Shown here: one piece after another, positions 1 to 6,117 of the stretch
Layout: each line of letters opens with the position of its first letter
How positions within the stretch are numbered: the stretch's first letter is position 1
Made by a program: the position numbers and the translations under genes
Assembly: GCA_947628265.1 (NCBI GenBank)
Contig: CANQZF010000106.1
Coordinates: 1-6,366, forward strand
From: an uncultured Oscillospiraceae bacterium
GTDB taxonomy: Bacteria; Bacillota; Clostridia; Oscillospirales; Oscillospiraceae
DNA length: 6,366 nucleotides
Direction: 5' to 3'
The notes under the pieces: generated by a model
What the model was told of the DNA's origin: nothing
The model's input: only the letters and a program-made list of their open reading frames with translations
The model's database searches: none

Positions 1-1
1 C

Positions 2-589
2 CTGACCAACACCATCAGCGGCGTCTTACCCAAGATGCTGGCGGAGCCCATCACGGACCTCTTCAACAACATGATCATGACGCTGTGGTATTCCGGCGTG
101 CAGATCCTGATCTTCCTCTCGGGACTCCAGAAAATCGACAAATCCATGTACGAGGCCGCCAAGATCGACGGCGGCTCCGGGTGGGAGTGCTTCTGGAAGA
201 TCACCCTGCCGAACTTGAAGTCCATGATCCTCCTGAACGTGGTCTACACCGTAGTTTTCACCTCCAACAACGACCAGAACCCCATCATCGGGCTCATCCA
301 GGACTCCATGTTCTCCGGCGCGCCGGGGCGCGGCTACGGTTACGCCGCCGCCATGGCCTGGCTCTACACCGTCGTTGTCATCGTCCTGGTCGGCCTCTTC
401 GCGCTCCTACTCATGACCCGCAAGGATCCCTATGAGAAGCAGGTCAAGCGCGCCAAGAGGGCCAGGAAGCAGGAAGCCCGCAACCGCAAGAAGATAGAAA
501 GGAGGAACGTCCGTAATGCAAAGCGTATTGACCGCCAGAGGAAACAAGGCAAGATCACCACGCGCACCACGAAGCGAGAGGACTACTAA
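2..589 (+). CDS. Sugar ABC transporter permease, first subunit (5'-truncated)
   Basis: This is the 3' part of an inner-membrane permease of the MetI-like superfamily (BPD_transp_1), CUT1 carbohydrate type. The frame is open from base 2, giving 195 codons; the true start lies outside the window. The key motif is the cytoplasmic EAA loop at codons 51-70, reading EAAKIDGG and ending in ITLP, which docks on the ATPase subunit. Membrane segments are visible at about codons 24-42, 74-88 and 115-138. After the last one comes an unusual 56-residue tail (codons 140-195) with 25 Lys/Arg, presumably cytoplasmic. It pairs with the next permease, and together with the solute-binding protein at 1653 they form one importer. 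No ATPase gene is visible; CUT1 systems often share an MsmK-type ATPase encoded elsewhere. Substrate is inferred from the downstream arabinofuranosidases. G/C at third positions stays high up to the stop at 587-589, so the tail appears to be truly coding. Confidence 0.93.
   Translation: MTNTISGVLPKMLAEPITDLFNNMIMTLWYSGVQILIFLSGLQKIDKSMYEAAKIDGGSGWECFWKITLPNLKSMILLNVVYTVVFTSNNDQNPIIGLIQDSMFSGAPGRGYGYAAAMAWLYTVVVIVLVGLFALLLMTRKDPYEKQVKRAKRARKQEARNRKKIERRNVRNAKRIDRQRKQGKITTRTTKREDY
500..505 (+). promoter_or_regulatory. Shine-Dalgarno AGGAGG inside the upstream permease gene
   Basis: A perfect AGGAGG lies 10 bases before the ATG at 516 and is the main argument for that start of the second permease. 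The bases just after it read TAATG (514-518), where an out-of-frame TAA overlaps the ATG, as at translationally coupled junctions. A weaker site, GAGAGG at 576-581, precedes codon ATC at 591, which is not a normal start codon. Confidence 0.6.
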
Positions 590-1559
590 TATCCAAAAGA
601 AGCCCTGGTACAAGTCCATCAACAAGGACAAGATCCGCCGCTTTCTCATGGGCACCAAGGACAAGGAGGGCTTTTTAAAGCAGTTCATGGTCTACGCCCT
701 GCTCATCTGCATCGGCTTCATCTACGTCTATCCGCTGCTGCACATGATCTCCGCCAGCTTCATGAGCCTGGACGACCTTCTGGACTCCTCCATCAAGTGG
801 ATCCCCAGCTCCCTGAACTTCTCAAACTACAAACAGGCCGCCGGCAGTATGAACTTCTGGAAGTCCCTGCTGCAGAGCATCATCATCGCCGGCGTCCCCA
901 CCATCTGCAACCTGGTCTCCTGCTCCATCGTGGGCTACGGCCTGGCGCGGTTCAACTTCAAGGGCAAGGCCATCTGCATGGGCATCATCATCCTGACCTT
1001 CGTGCTCCCCAGCCAGATCACCATGATCCCCACCTACGTGCTCTACTCCAACATGAAGATCTTGAACTCCCTGTGGGCCTTCATCCTCCCGGCGATCCTG
1101 GCGCAGGGCATCAACGCCCCCATCTTCATCCTCATCTTCTGGCAGTTCTTCCGCCAGATCCCCAAGGTCCTCATCGAGGCGTCCAAGATCGACGGCGCGG
1201 GCTACTTTGAGTCCTTCTACAAGGTGGCCCTCCCCAGCGCCAAGCCCGCGTTCATCACGGTGGGCCTCTTCTCCTTCGTCTGGTACTGGAACGAGGCGTA
1301 TCTCACGAACCTCTACGTCCACGGCGTCTACGGGAACTCCTACTGGACGACCCTGGTCATCCAGCTCCAGAACTTCGCCACCAACTACGGCAACTACCAG
1401 GCCGCCGGCGGAAGCTCAGGCTCCGGCGCGCCCACCCTCAACGAGTCCATCAGCATGGCGGGCACCATGCTCTCCATCCTGCCGCTGCTCCTGCTGTACT
1501 TCGTGCTCCAGAAGCAGTTCGTTGAGTCCATCGACCGCACCGGTATCACCGGCGAATAA
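516..1559 (+). CDS. Sugar ABC transporter permease, second subunit (MalG-like)
   Basis: This is a 347-residue permease of the CUT1 carbohydrate family (MalG/AraQ/LplC type) in the cytoplasmic membrane, partner of the permease ending at 589. About six membrane segments are visible, starting with residues 57-80 and ending with a hydrophobic stretch just before the C-terminal QKQFVESIDRTGITGE. The EAA loop begins at Glu221 (EASKIDGAG, then VALP), the docking site for the ATPase. ATG 516 was taken because of the AGGAGG at 500-505. That start gives a 74-base overlap with the upstream gene, and codons 1-25 use many A/T-ending codons unlike the rest, so they may not be selected as protein. From about codon 27 (KKPWYKSINKDK) codon use becomes typical. 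ATG 648 (Met45) is an alternative start but has no ribosome site. Family assignment is secure; only the N-terminus is uncertain. Confidence 0.92.
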   Translation: MQSVLTARGNKARSPRAPRSERTTNIQKKPWYKSINKDKIRRFLMGTKDKEGFLKQFMVYALLICIGFIYVYPLLHMISASFMSLDDLLDSSIKWIPSSLNFSNYKQAAGSMNFWKSLLQSIIIAGVPTICNLVSCSIVGYGLARFNFKGKAICMGIIILTFVLPSQITMIPTYVLYSNMKILNSLWAFILPAILAQGINAPIFILIFWQFFRQIPKVLIEASKIDGAGYFESFYKVALPSAKPAFITVGLFSFVWYWNEAYLTNLYVHGVYGNSYWTTLVIQLQNFATNYGNYQAAGGSSGSGAPTLNESISMAGTMLSILPLLLLYFVLQKQFVESIDRTGITGE

Positions 1560-1566
1560 AATTCAT

Positions 1567-1591
1567 CCCCTCCTCCCATTGGGGGGAGGGG
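1567..1591 (+). repeat. GC-rich intergenic hairpin after the second permease
   Basis: An 11-base-pair stem (1567-1577 with 1581-1591) closes on a three-base loop, ATT. One pair is a G-U wobble and the rest are Watson-Crick. It starts 7 bases after the permease stop codon. No T-run follows, so it does not look like an intrinsic terminator. A similar pyrimidine-arm/purine-arm palindrome occurs at 3279-3301. A role in protecting or processing mRNA around the binding-protein gene is inference. Confidence 0.7.
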
Positions 1592-1607
1592 CGCGGAAGT
1601 GTATTGA

Positions 1608-1624
1608 ACGGGCCGCGCGCCCGT
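1608..1624 (+). repeat. Small hairpin upstream of the binding-protein gene
   Basis: A perfect six-base-pair stem (ACGGGC at 1608-1613 with GCCCGT at 1619-1624) surrounds a CGCGC loop. An A-rich stretch and the ribosome site of the next gene follow. It is the second hairpin in this 93-base gap. On the + strand it lacks a T-run, so termination is unlikely. Confidence 0.45.
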
Positions 1625-1641
1625 CAAAATAAAAAAAACAT

Positions 1642-1647
1642 TGGAGG
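1642..1647 (+). promoter_or_regulatory. Ribosome binding site TGGAGG fixing the SBP start
   Basis: TGGAGG lies 5 bases before ATG 1653. An in-frame TTG at 1641 overlaps this site, so it cannot be the start. Confidence 0.85.
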
Positions 1648-1652
1648 TAAAT

Positions 1653-3254
1653 ATGAAAAAGAAGATATTGGCGCTTTGCCTCGCGGCCCTCATGCTGGTC
1701 GGCATCCTTGCCGGGTGCAACGGCGATGGCGGCGGCGGCGAGTACGTCGGGGCCGATGAGTGCGGCGAGTATGAGCTCGTCACCATCGACGGCTTCGACC
1801 ATCAGTTCAAGAAGTACAAGAACATGACCACAGAGGAGATCACCCTCCGGTACTTCAACTTCGACGACGATGAGACCACCAAGCAGCTGGCGAAGATCTT
1901 TATGCAGATCTACCCCAACATCCATGTGGAAACCGTCTTTGAGGATGTGGGCACCTACAACACCACGCTGAGCACCCTCATCAACAACGGCGAGACCCCG
2001 GACGTGCTGATGAGCTCCGACGCCGACTACGCCCTGTCCAACAGGATCTTCCTGGACATCGCGAAATATTGGGACTCCGATGACGAGACCCCGCTCCTGG
2101 CCGCCACCATCAACGAGGCCAACATCGGCTGCTACGGCCTTACGGGCCACCGGTATTCCGTCCCCATGAAGTTCTTCCCCAACGCCATTGCCGTTGACCG
2201 CAACGTCTTAAAGAAGCTCTCCATCGACATCCCCGACCAGAACTGGCAGTGGTCCGATTTCATCAACATCATCAAGGCCGGCAAGCAGCCCAAAACCATT
2301 GACGGTACGGAATACTTCGGCTGCTTCACCGATCAGAACCGCCTCGACTCCCTCTACGGCATCGTCGTCGGCGGCGACATCATCGGCGAGTTCGGCTTCG
2401 ACGGCAAGGACTTCGACCTCTCCGCCTGGGCTGTGGGCGAGCAGGAGGGCGGCGACCTTCGCGTCAACGGCTATCTTGCCCCCAAGCGCGACACCCTGGC
2501 CAATGAGGACTGGCTGGGCGACCCCAGCGCGTGGTGCGGCTTCTCCGGCCACGTGGCCACCTTCACCGAGTCCTTCTGGACCTATCAGAACCTCTGGTTC
2601 GCCAAGAATGAGGACGGCGTCTCCAACATGGAGTTCTACAACCTGGACATCGTCCCCTACGTCGTCCCCGCCGTCAACAAGGAGGACACCAGCAAGCTCC
2701 ACAACACCATCGCCACCATGGACTTCGGCGGTGTCGGTAGCTCCACCAAGTACCCCCGCGAGGCCTATGAGCTCATGAAGTTCATGACCTTCGGCATCGA
2801 CGGCTGGTATGCCCGTATCGCCATCTACAACGACGAGTCCATCGTCAACGCCTCCGGCCAGCCCCTGCGCGCCGCGGCTATGCCCGCGCCCCTCACCACA
2901 GACCAGGGCGTCTGGGACGCTTACATCGACATGTACTGCAAGGATATGGACGAGGAGCACAGGTCCCACTGGGAGGATTTCTTCGCCTCCTGCATGAGGC
3001 CCATCCCCTACGGCTGGGTCTCCATCGCCGGCTACCACACCGCTTGCACCGAGTACTTCAACAAGATCGGCATCCACGACATTATTGATAACGGCCAGGG
3101 CAAGGCCGCCGACTACGTGGACGAGGCCACCCGCCAGTTCAACTACTACCACGCCAACGCCATGATCACCTTCTTCGGGCCCAGCGGCTACAACGTCCTT
3201 ACCGATGCCGAGATCGCTGAGTACACCGAGATGATGAACGCCAACGCCGTCTGA
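1653..3254 (+). CDS. Sugar ABC transporter substrate-binding lipoprotein (family 1 SBP)
   Basis: This 533-residue extracellular solute-binding protein captures an oligosaccharide outside the cell and delivers it to the two upstream permeases. It begins with a lipoprotein signal: MKKK, a hydrophobic core, and the lipobox LAGC with Cys22 as the expected lipid-anchored first residue of the mature protein. A short Gly/Asp-rich linker follows. The mature part shows the family 1 SBP pattern: an early beta strand (TLRYFNF), an IYPNIHVETVFED stretch, the NNGETPDVLMSS signature (Pro116-Asp117), and a later IPDQNWQWSDF segment typical of the hinge-proximal region. At over 500 residues it is longer than the roughly 400-450 of maltose-type SBPs and nearer to the large oligosaccharide-binding group. 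The order permease-permease-SBP is common in Firmicutes. Arabino-oligosaccharide as ligand is inferred from the GH43 and GH51 genes downstream. Hairpins in both flanking gaps could raise its expression relative to the permeases. Confidence 0.93.
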   Translation: MKKKILALCLAALMLVGILAGCNGDGGGGEYVGADECGEYELVTIDGFDHQFKKYKNMTTEEITLRYFNFDDDETTKQLAKIFMQIYPNIHVETVFEDVGTYNTTLSTLINNGETPDVLMSSDADYALSNRIFLDIAKYWDSDDETPLLAATINEANIGCYGLTGHRYSVPMKFFPNAIAVDRNVLKKLSIDIPDQNWQWSDFINIIKAGKQPKTIDGTEYFGCFTDQNRLDSLYGIVVGGDIIGEFGFDGKDFDLSAWAVGEQEGGDLRVNGYLAPKRDTLANEDWLGDPSAWCGFSGHVATFTESFWTYQNLWFAKNEDGVSNMEFYNLDIVPYVVPAVNKEDTSKLHNTIATMDFGGVGSSTKYPREAYELMKFMTFGIDGWYARIAIYNDESIVNASGQPLRAAAMPAPLTTDQGVWDAYIDMYCKDMDEEHRSHWEDFFASCMRPIPYGWVSIAGYHTACTEYFNKIGIHDIIDNGQGKAADYVDEATRQFNYYHANAMITFFGPSGYNVLTDAEIAEYTEMMNANAV

Positions 3255-3278
3255 GCTTCCCCCACACATACTTGATTT

Positions 3279-3301
3279 CCCTCCCCCGAACCGGGGGAGG
3301 G
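3279..3301 (+). repeat. Perfect GC-rich palindrome after the binding-protein gene
   Basis: A perfect ten-base-pair stem, CCCTCCCCCG (3279-3288) with CGGGGGAGGG (3292-3301), closes on an AAC loop. It begins 24 bases after the SBP stop. No T-run follows. It resembles the hairpin at 1567-1591 in composition and arm polarity. It may be a dispersed REP-like element or an mRNA-stabilising hairpin. Confidence 0.75.
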
Positions 3302-3320
3302 GAGAGACACGGTATTTGAT

Positions 3321-3351
3321 CCGTCCCGGGGGGAACCCTCCCCGGAGACGG
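3321..3351 (+). repeat. Second intergenic hairpin before the LamG lipoprotein gene
   Basis: An 11-base-pair stem pairs CCGTC (3321-3325) with GACGG (3347-3351) and CCGGGG (3326-3331) with CCCCGG (3340-3345). A3346 is bulged and the loop is 3332-3339. It lies 45 bases before the start of the next gene and again lacks a T-run. With 3279-3301 it forms a tandem pair of stable hairpins in the 142-base gap 3255-3396, in which I see no convincing promoter. Confidence 0.65.
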
Positions 3352-3384
3352 TGAGAATAGAAAATTCATCCTTTATTGAGAAGG

Positions 3385-3390
3385 AAGGAG
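3385..3390 (+). promoter_or_regulatory. Ribosome binding site AAGGAG fixing the lipoprotein start
   Basis: AAGGAG sits 6 bases before ATG 3397. The in-frame TTG at 3376 lies upstream of this site and would place charged residues before the signal peptide, so 3397 is preferred. Confidence 0.85.
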
Positions 3391-3396
3391 ATCAAA

Positions 3397-5019
3397 ATGA
3401 AAAAGTTTTTAGCGATCCTGCTGGCCCTCACGCTGGTCCTGGCGCTGGCGGCCTGCGGCGGTGACGGCGATACGCCCACCGACGGCCCCACCAATGGCCC
3501 CACTGACGGCCCCACTGAAGGCCCCACCGACGCCCCCGAGCCCACCGAACCCGTGACCCCCGAGGAGCTCCCCGCCACCGCCCTTGACCACTGGGATTTC
3601 GAGTCCGCTGACGGCCTCACCACCGTGTACCAGATCCCCAAGCCCCTGGACACCGAGCTTACTGACCCTGACCTCAAGTTTGACATTGTGGATTCCAAGC
3701 ACGAGGTCATGTTCGCCGACGGCCCCGTGGGCAAGGCCGCGTATCTGGACGGCAGGTACGGCATCAAGCTGGACATGACCGCCCCCACCGATGACACCTA
3801 CACCATCGCTTTCTGGTATAACGGCGACCGCTTCATCAACTTTGGGCCTATTGTCCAAATGGGCCGCAACATCGGTATGGCTCCCAGTGCCGACCCCACC
3901 ACTGCCGTTGCTTGGTACAACTTCTGCCAGACCGCTTTCATTGAAAACACCGCAGTCACTCCCACCGTCTGGAACCGCAACTCCTCCATCAGCACCGAAG
4001 TCGCCGCCGGCGGCGTGTTTCCCTGGATTGCCCCCGACACCGTCTACGGCAAGAAGGAGTGGGCCCATGTGGCCATTGTTGCTGACGGCGTGCGCTACAC
4101 CGCCGACGACGGCATGGAGCGCGTCGGGCTCAAGGTCTATCTAAACGGCAACCTCATCTCCGACGCCAACTCCGAGAACCTCTACTATCAGGGCGCCTCC
4201 CCCGAGATTTTCGCGAACCTTGACACCGCTTTCCGCGGCCTCGAGGCCTATGTGGGCATCAACTACTGGGATGCCTGCTACAAGGGATTTATCGACGACA
4301 TGTATGTCTATGACGAGGCCCTCACCGCCGGCCAGGTCCTGAGCCTCTATCAGCTGGGCGATGCCTCCGTGGCCTCCGTGGCCCCTGAGTACACCGGTCC
4401 CCTTGATGGCGAGGACGTTCCCGAGACCGCGACGCCCATCGACCCCACCACCCTGACCGCCGCCCCCGTGGACGAGGCCGCCATCGACGTCCTCGGCACG
4501 CCTGACCGCGTCTGCCCGTTCTTCGCGGAAAACTCCGCTTCCTACGCTGTGGAAGAGGGCAAGACCACGACCCTGACCTTCCACAACTACTCCAACGCCG
4601 CGAACAACTGGAACAACTTCAGCCTTGGCTTCTGCGCCAACGAGTTCACCACCGATAAGGTCGCCAACGGTACTCCTGAGATCAACACCGTCGAGGGCTA
4701 CACCGAGTACGCCGTACAGCGCGCCGACGCCTATGGCTGGGCCCCCGAGGCCTTGACCGAGGGCTATTCCACGGTCTCCACGACTTCCTGGACTGACTGG
4801 GTCGCCTGGCTCAACATGATGACCGACGCGGACGTCACCGTGAAGCTGACCCGTGCCGGCAATGTGGTCACCGTTGACTACACCTTCACCGGCGCTGACG
4901 GGACCGTCATGACCGAGCAGTCCGTGATCACGCTCGCCGTTGCCGCCGATGCCCCCATCTACACGTTCCTCGTGGGTGATGGCTGCTACATCGAGCTTCT
5001 GAGCGCCGTCACTGAGTAA
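3397..5019 (+). CDS. LamG-domain surface lipoprotein, candidate glycan-binding protein
   Basis: This 540-residue protein is probably anchored outside the cell: MKK, a hydrophobic core and the lipobox LAAC (Cys20). Residues 28-47 are five tandem Thr-Asp/Asn/Glu-Gly/Ala-Pro units, followed by more Pro/Thr/Glu to about residue 59, which looks like a flexible wall-spanning linker. Residues about 63-325 match a LamG/concanavalin-A-like jelly roll: an opening HWDFE (Trp66), a central TIAFWYN strand, KKEWAHVAIVADG, LKVYLNGN, and a closing GFIDDMYVYDEALT (Asp300-Asp301) with LSLYQLG. Residues about 370-540 form a second beta-rich domain with many aromatics (NNWNNFSLGF, ADAYGW at 443-448, Trp465 and Trp468); I cannot name its family. 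I see no catalytic glycosidase signature. Placement between an oligosaccharide importer and two arabinofuranosidases suggests it holds arabinan or arabinoxylan at the cell surface. A divergent LamG-type enzyme is the alternative. LamG and lipoprotein calls are firm; function is inference. Confidence 0.85.
   Translation: MKKFLAILLALTLVLALAACGGDGDTPTDGPTNGPTDGPTEGPTDAPEPTEPVTPEELPATALDHWDFESADGLTTVYQIPKPLDTELTDPDLKFDIVDSKHEVMFADGPVGKAAYLDGRYGIKLDMTAPTDDTYTIAFWYNGDRFINFGPIVQMGRNIGMAPSADPTTAVAWYNFCQTAFIENTAVTPTVWNRNSSISTEVAAGGVFPWIAPDTVYGKKEWAHVAIVADGVRYTADDGMERVGLKVYLNGNLISDANSENLYYQGASPEIFANLDTAFRGLEAYVGINYWDACYKGFIDDMYVYDEALTAGQVLSLYQLGDASVASVAPEYTGPLDGEDVPETATPIDPTTLTAAPVDEAAIDVLGTPDRVCPFFAENSASYAVEEGKTTTLTFHNYSNAANNWNNFSLGFCANEFTTDKVANGTPEINTVEGYTEYAVQRADAYGWAPEALTEGYSTVSTTSWTDWVAWLNMMTDADVTVKLTRAGNVVTVDYTFTGADGTVMTEQSVITLAVAADAPIYTFLVGDGCYIELLSAVTE
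3478..3537 (+). repeat. Five in-frame 12-base repeats encoding T-(D/N/E)-(G/A)-P
   Basis: Five consecutive 12-base units encode TDGP, TNGP, TDGP, TEGP and TDAP just after the lipobox of the lipoprotein. The units differ at a few bases, mostly at the second codon and silent positions. Loss or gain of a unit would keep the frame and only change linker length. Confidence 0.85.
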
Positions 5020-5037
5020 TTTCCCCCTTTAAGCCTT

Positions 5038-5066
5038 GCGGGGCTTCCAAAAGAAGCCCCGCTTTT
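5038..5066 (+). terminator. Intrinsic terminator after the lipoprotein gene
   Basis: A perfect ten-base-pair GC-rich stem (GCGGGGCTTC at 5038-5047 with GAAGCCCCGC at 5053-5062) has a CAAAA loop and is followed directly by TTTT. It lies 18 bases after the stop of the lipoprotein gene. The T-run is short (four, then CC), so termination may be partial. This would lower transcription of the GH43 and GH51 genes relative to the transporter genes unless they have their own promoter. Confidence 0.75.
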
Positions 5067-5102
5067 CCAAGGGCACGGTTTTCCGCGCCCCTGGAAAAGC
5101 GG
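5059..5102 (+). promoter_or_regulatory. Long imperfect hairpin overlapping the terminator
   Basis: Arms of 20 bases (5059-5078 and 5083-5102) pair at 18 positions around a TTTT loop; the mismatches are A5070/C5091 and A5075/C5086. The left arm contains the last four bases of the terminator stem and all of its T-run, so the two structures cannot form completely at the same time. An antitermination, RNA-processing or transcript-end-protecting role is possible. The rest of the gap (5103-5146) shows no convincing promoter. Confidence 0.6.
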
Positions 5103-5134
5103 ACGCGAGGCCGCTAATCACTTAAAGTAAGCAA

Positions 5135-5139
5135 AAAGG
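5135..5139 (+). promoter_or_regulatory. Weak ribosome binding site for the GH43 gene
   Basis: AAAGG is placed 7 bases before ATG 5147. It is weaker than the sites of the other genes here. Confidence 0.5.
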
Positions 5140-5146
5140 CAGTTTT

Positions 5147-6100
5147 ATGGACAAAAACCTGGTATTTAACAAACCCTGGATCCCCCAGCGGGCGGATCCC
5201 TTCGTCACCCGGGACGAGGCCGGAAGGTACTACTTCACCGCCTCCATCCCCAGCTATGATAAGATCGTCCTGAGAAGGGCGGACCATTTGGCCGACCTCC
5301 CCGAGGCCGAGGAGCACGTCCTCTGGACGGCCCACGAGTCCGGCCCCATGAGTCTCCACATCTGGGCCCCGGAGCTCCACAAGGTCTTCGGGAAATGGTA
5401 CATCTACTACTCCGGCGGCATGAAGACCCAGCCCTGGCACATCCGGCCCTACGTTCTGGAGTGCCAGAGCGACGACCCAATCGCCGGCCCCTGGGTGGAA
5501 AAGGGGAAGATGCGGGCAGCCCGGGACGATAAGTTCTCCTTCCGGGCCTTCTCCCTGGACGCCACCGTCTTTCAGTGCAACGGCGCCTGGTACTACGTCT
5601 GGGCCGAAAAGGTGGGCGTGGGCAAGCAGGTCTCCAACCTCTACATCGCCCGGATGAAGAACGGCTACACCCTGGAAACCGTCCAGGTGATGCTCTCCAC
5701 CCCCGACTACGACTGGGAGCGCTACGGCTTCTGGGTCAACGAGGGCCCCGCCGTCATCAAGCGCAACGGCAAGGTGTATCTCACCTACTCCGCCTCCGAC
5801 ACCGGCGTAAACTACTGCATGGGGATGCTCACCGCCGACGAGGACGCGGATCTTCTGGACCCCCTGAGCTGGAAAAAGGAGCGCTGGCCGGTGCTCCGCT
5901 CCGACCTTGAAAAGGGCGTCTACGGCCCGGGGCACAACTCCTTTACCAAGGACGAGAACGGCCGGGACATCCTGGTCTTCCACGCCCGGACGGAGCCCGA
6001 GATCGTGGGAAACCCCCTCTACAACCCCAACCGCCACGCCATGCTCCAGCCCATCGACTGGACGGCGGAGAAGCCCATATTCAGCTTCGACAACGAATAA
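5147..6100 (+). CDS. GH43 glycosidase, probable cytoplasmic alpha-L-arabinofuranosidase
   Basis: This 317-residue enzyme should remove terminal arabinofuranosyl units from short arabinan or arabinoxylan oligosaccharides by inversion. It has no signal peptide, so it acts in the cytoplasm on imported sugars. The single five-bladed propeller domain spans nearly the whole protein. The three GH43 catalytic acids are all visible: Asp17 in RADPFV (general base), Asp138 in SLDATVF (pKa modulator) and Glu199 in NEGPAVI (general acid). His263 in GPGHNSF fits the conserved central histidine of the propeller. The runs RADPFV...YYFTAS, IVLRRAD, IWAPELH and HARTEPEI...NPNRHAM are typical of the roughly 320-residue bacterial alpha-N-arabinofuranosidase group that includes Lactobacillus brevis Araf43. 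Beta-xylosidase activity cannot be excluded. It starts 128 bases after the lipoprotein gene, beyond a terminator-like hairpin, and lies 17 bases before a GH51 gene, so those two should be co-transcribed. Confidence 0.9.
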   Translation: MDKNLVFNKPWIPQRADPFVTRDEAGRYYFTASIPSYDKIVLRRADHLADLPEAEEHVLWTAHESGPMSLHIWAPELHKVFGKWYIYYSGGMKTQPWHIRPYVLECQSDDPIAGPWVEKGKMRAARDDKFSFRAFSLDATVFQCNGAWYYVWAEKVGVGKQVSNLYIARMKNGYTLETVQVMLSTPDYDWERYGFWVNEGPAVIKRNGKVYLTYSASDTGVNYCMGMLTADEDADLLDPLSWKKERWPVLRSDLEKGVYGPGHNSFTKDENGRDILVFHARTEPEIVGNPLYNPNRHAMLQPIDWTAEKPIFSFDNE

Positions 6101-6104
6101 AAAT

Positions 6105-6110
6105 GTGAGG
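6105..6110 (+). promoter_or_regulatory. Ribosome binding site GTGAGG for the GH51 gene
   Basis: GTGAGG ends 7 bases before ATG 6118, within the 17-base gap after the GH43 stop codon. Confidence 0.7.
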
Positions 6111-6117
6111 ATACCTT

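Noticed and set aside
1641..1652. TTG 1641 as the start of the binding protein
   Set aside because: It overlaps the GGAGG ribosome site; ATG 1653 gives a standard MKKK lipoprotein signal.
2208..3269. Long open frame on the minus strand opposite the binding-protein gene
   Set aside because: Its translation is low-complexity Gly/Val/Asp/Ala-rich, as expected from the antisense of G/C-ending codons, and the + strand encodes a clear family 1 SBP.
3279..3351. Tandem hairpins as a terminator between the SBP and LamG genes
   Set aside because: Both stems are strong but neither is followed by a T-run, so intrinsic termination is not supported.
3376..3396. TTG 3376 as the start of the LamG lipoprotein
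   Set aside because: The AAGGAG site lies downstream of it, and ATG 3397 gives a standard signal peptide.
3478..3537. CRISPR-like or minisatellite array
   Set aside because: The units are 12 bases, contiguous, in frame and encode a Thr/Pro linker; there are no spacers.
5103..5146. Promoter for the GH43-GH51 pair
   Set aside because: A/T-rich words such as TAATCA and TTAAAGT are present, but no -35 element at proper spacing could be found.
5114..6037. Long open frame on the minus strand opposite the GH43 gene
   Set aside because: It is a shadow of strong codon bias: Val/Gly-rich, with no recognisable motif, while the + strand has an intact GH43 catalytic triad.
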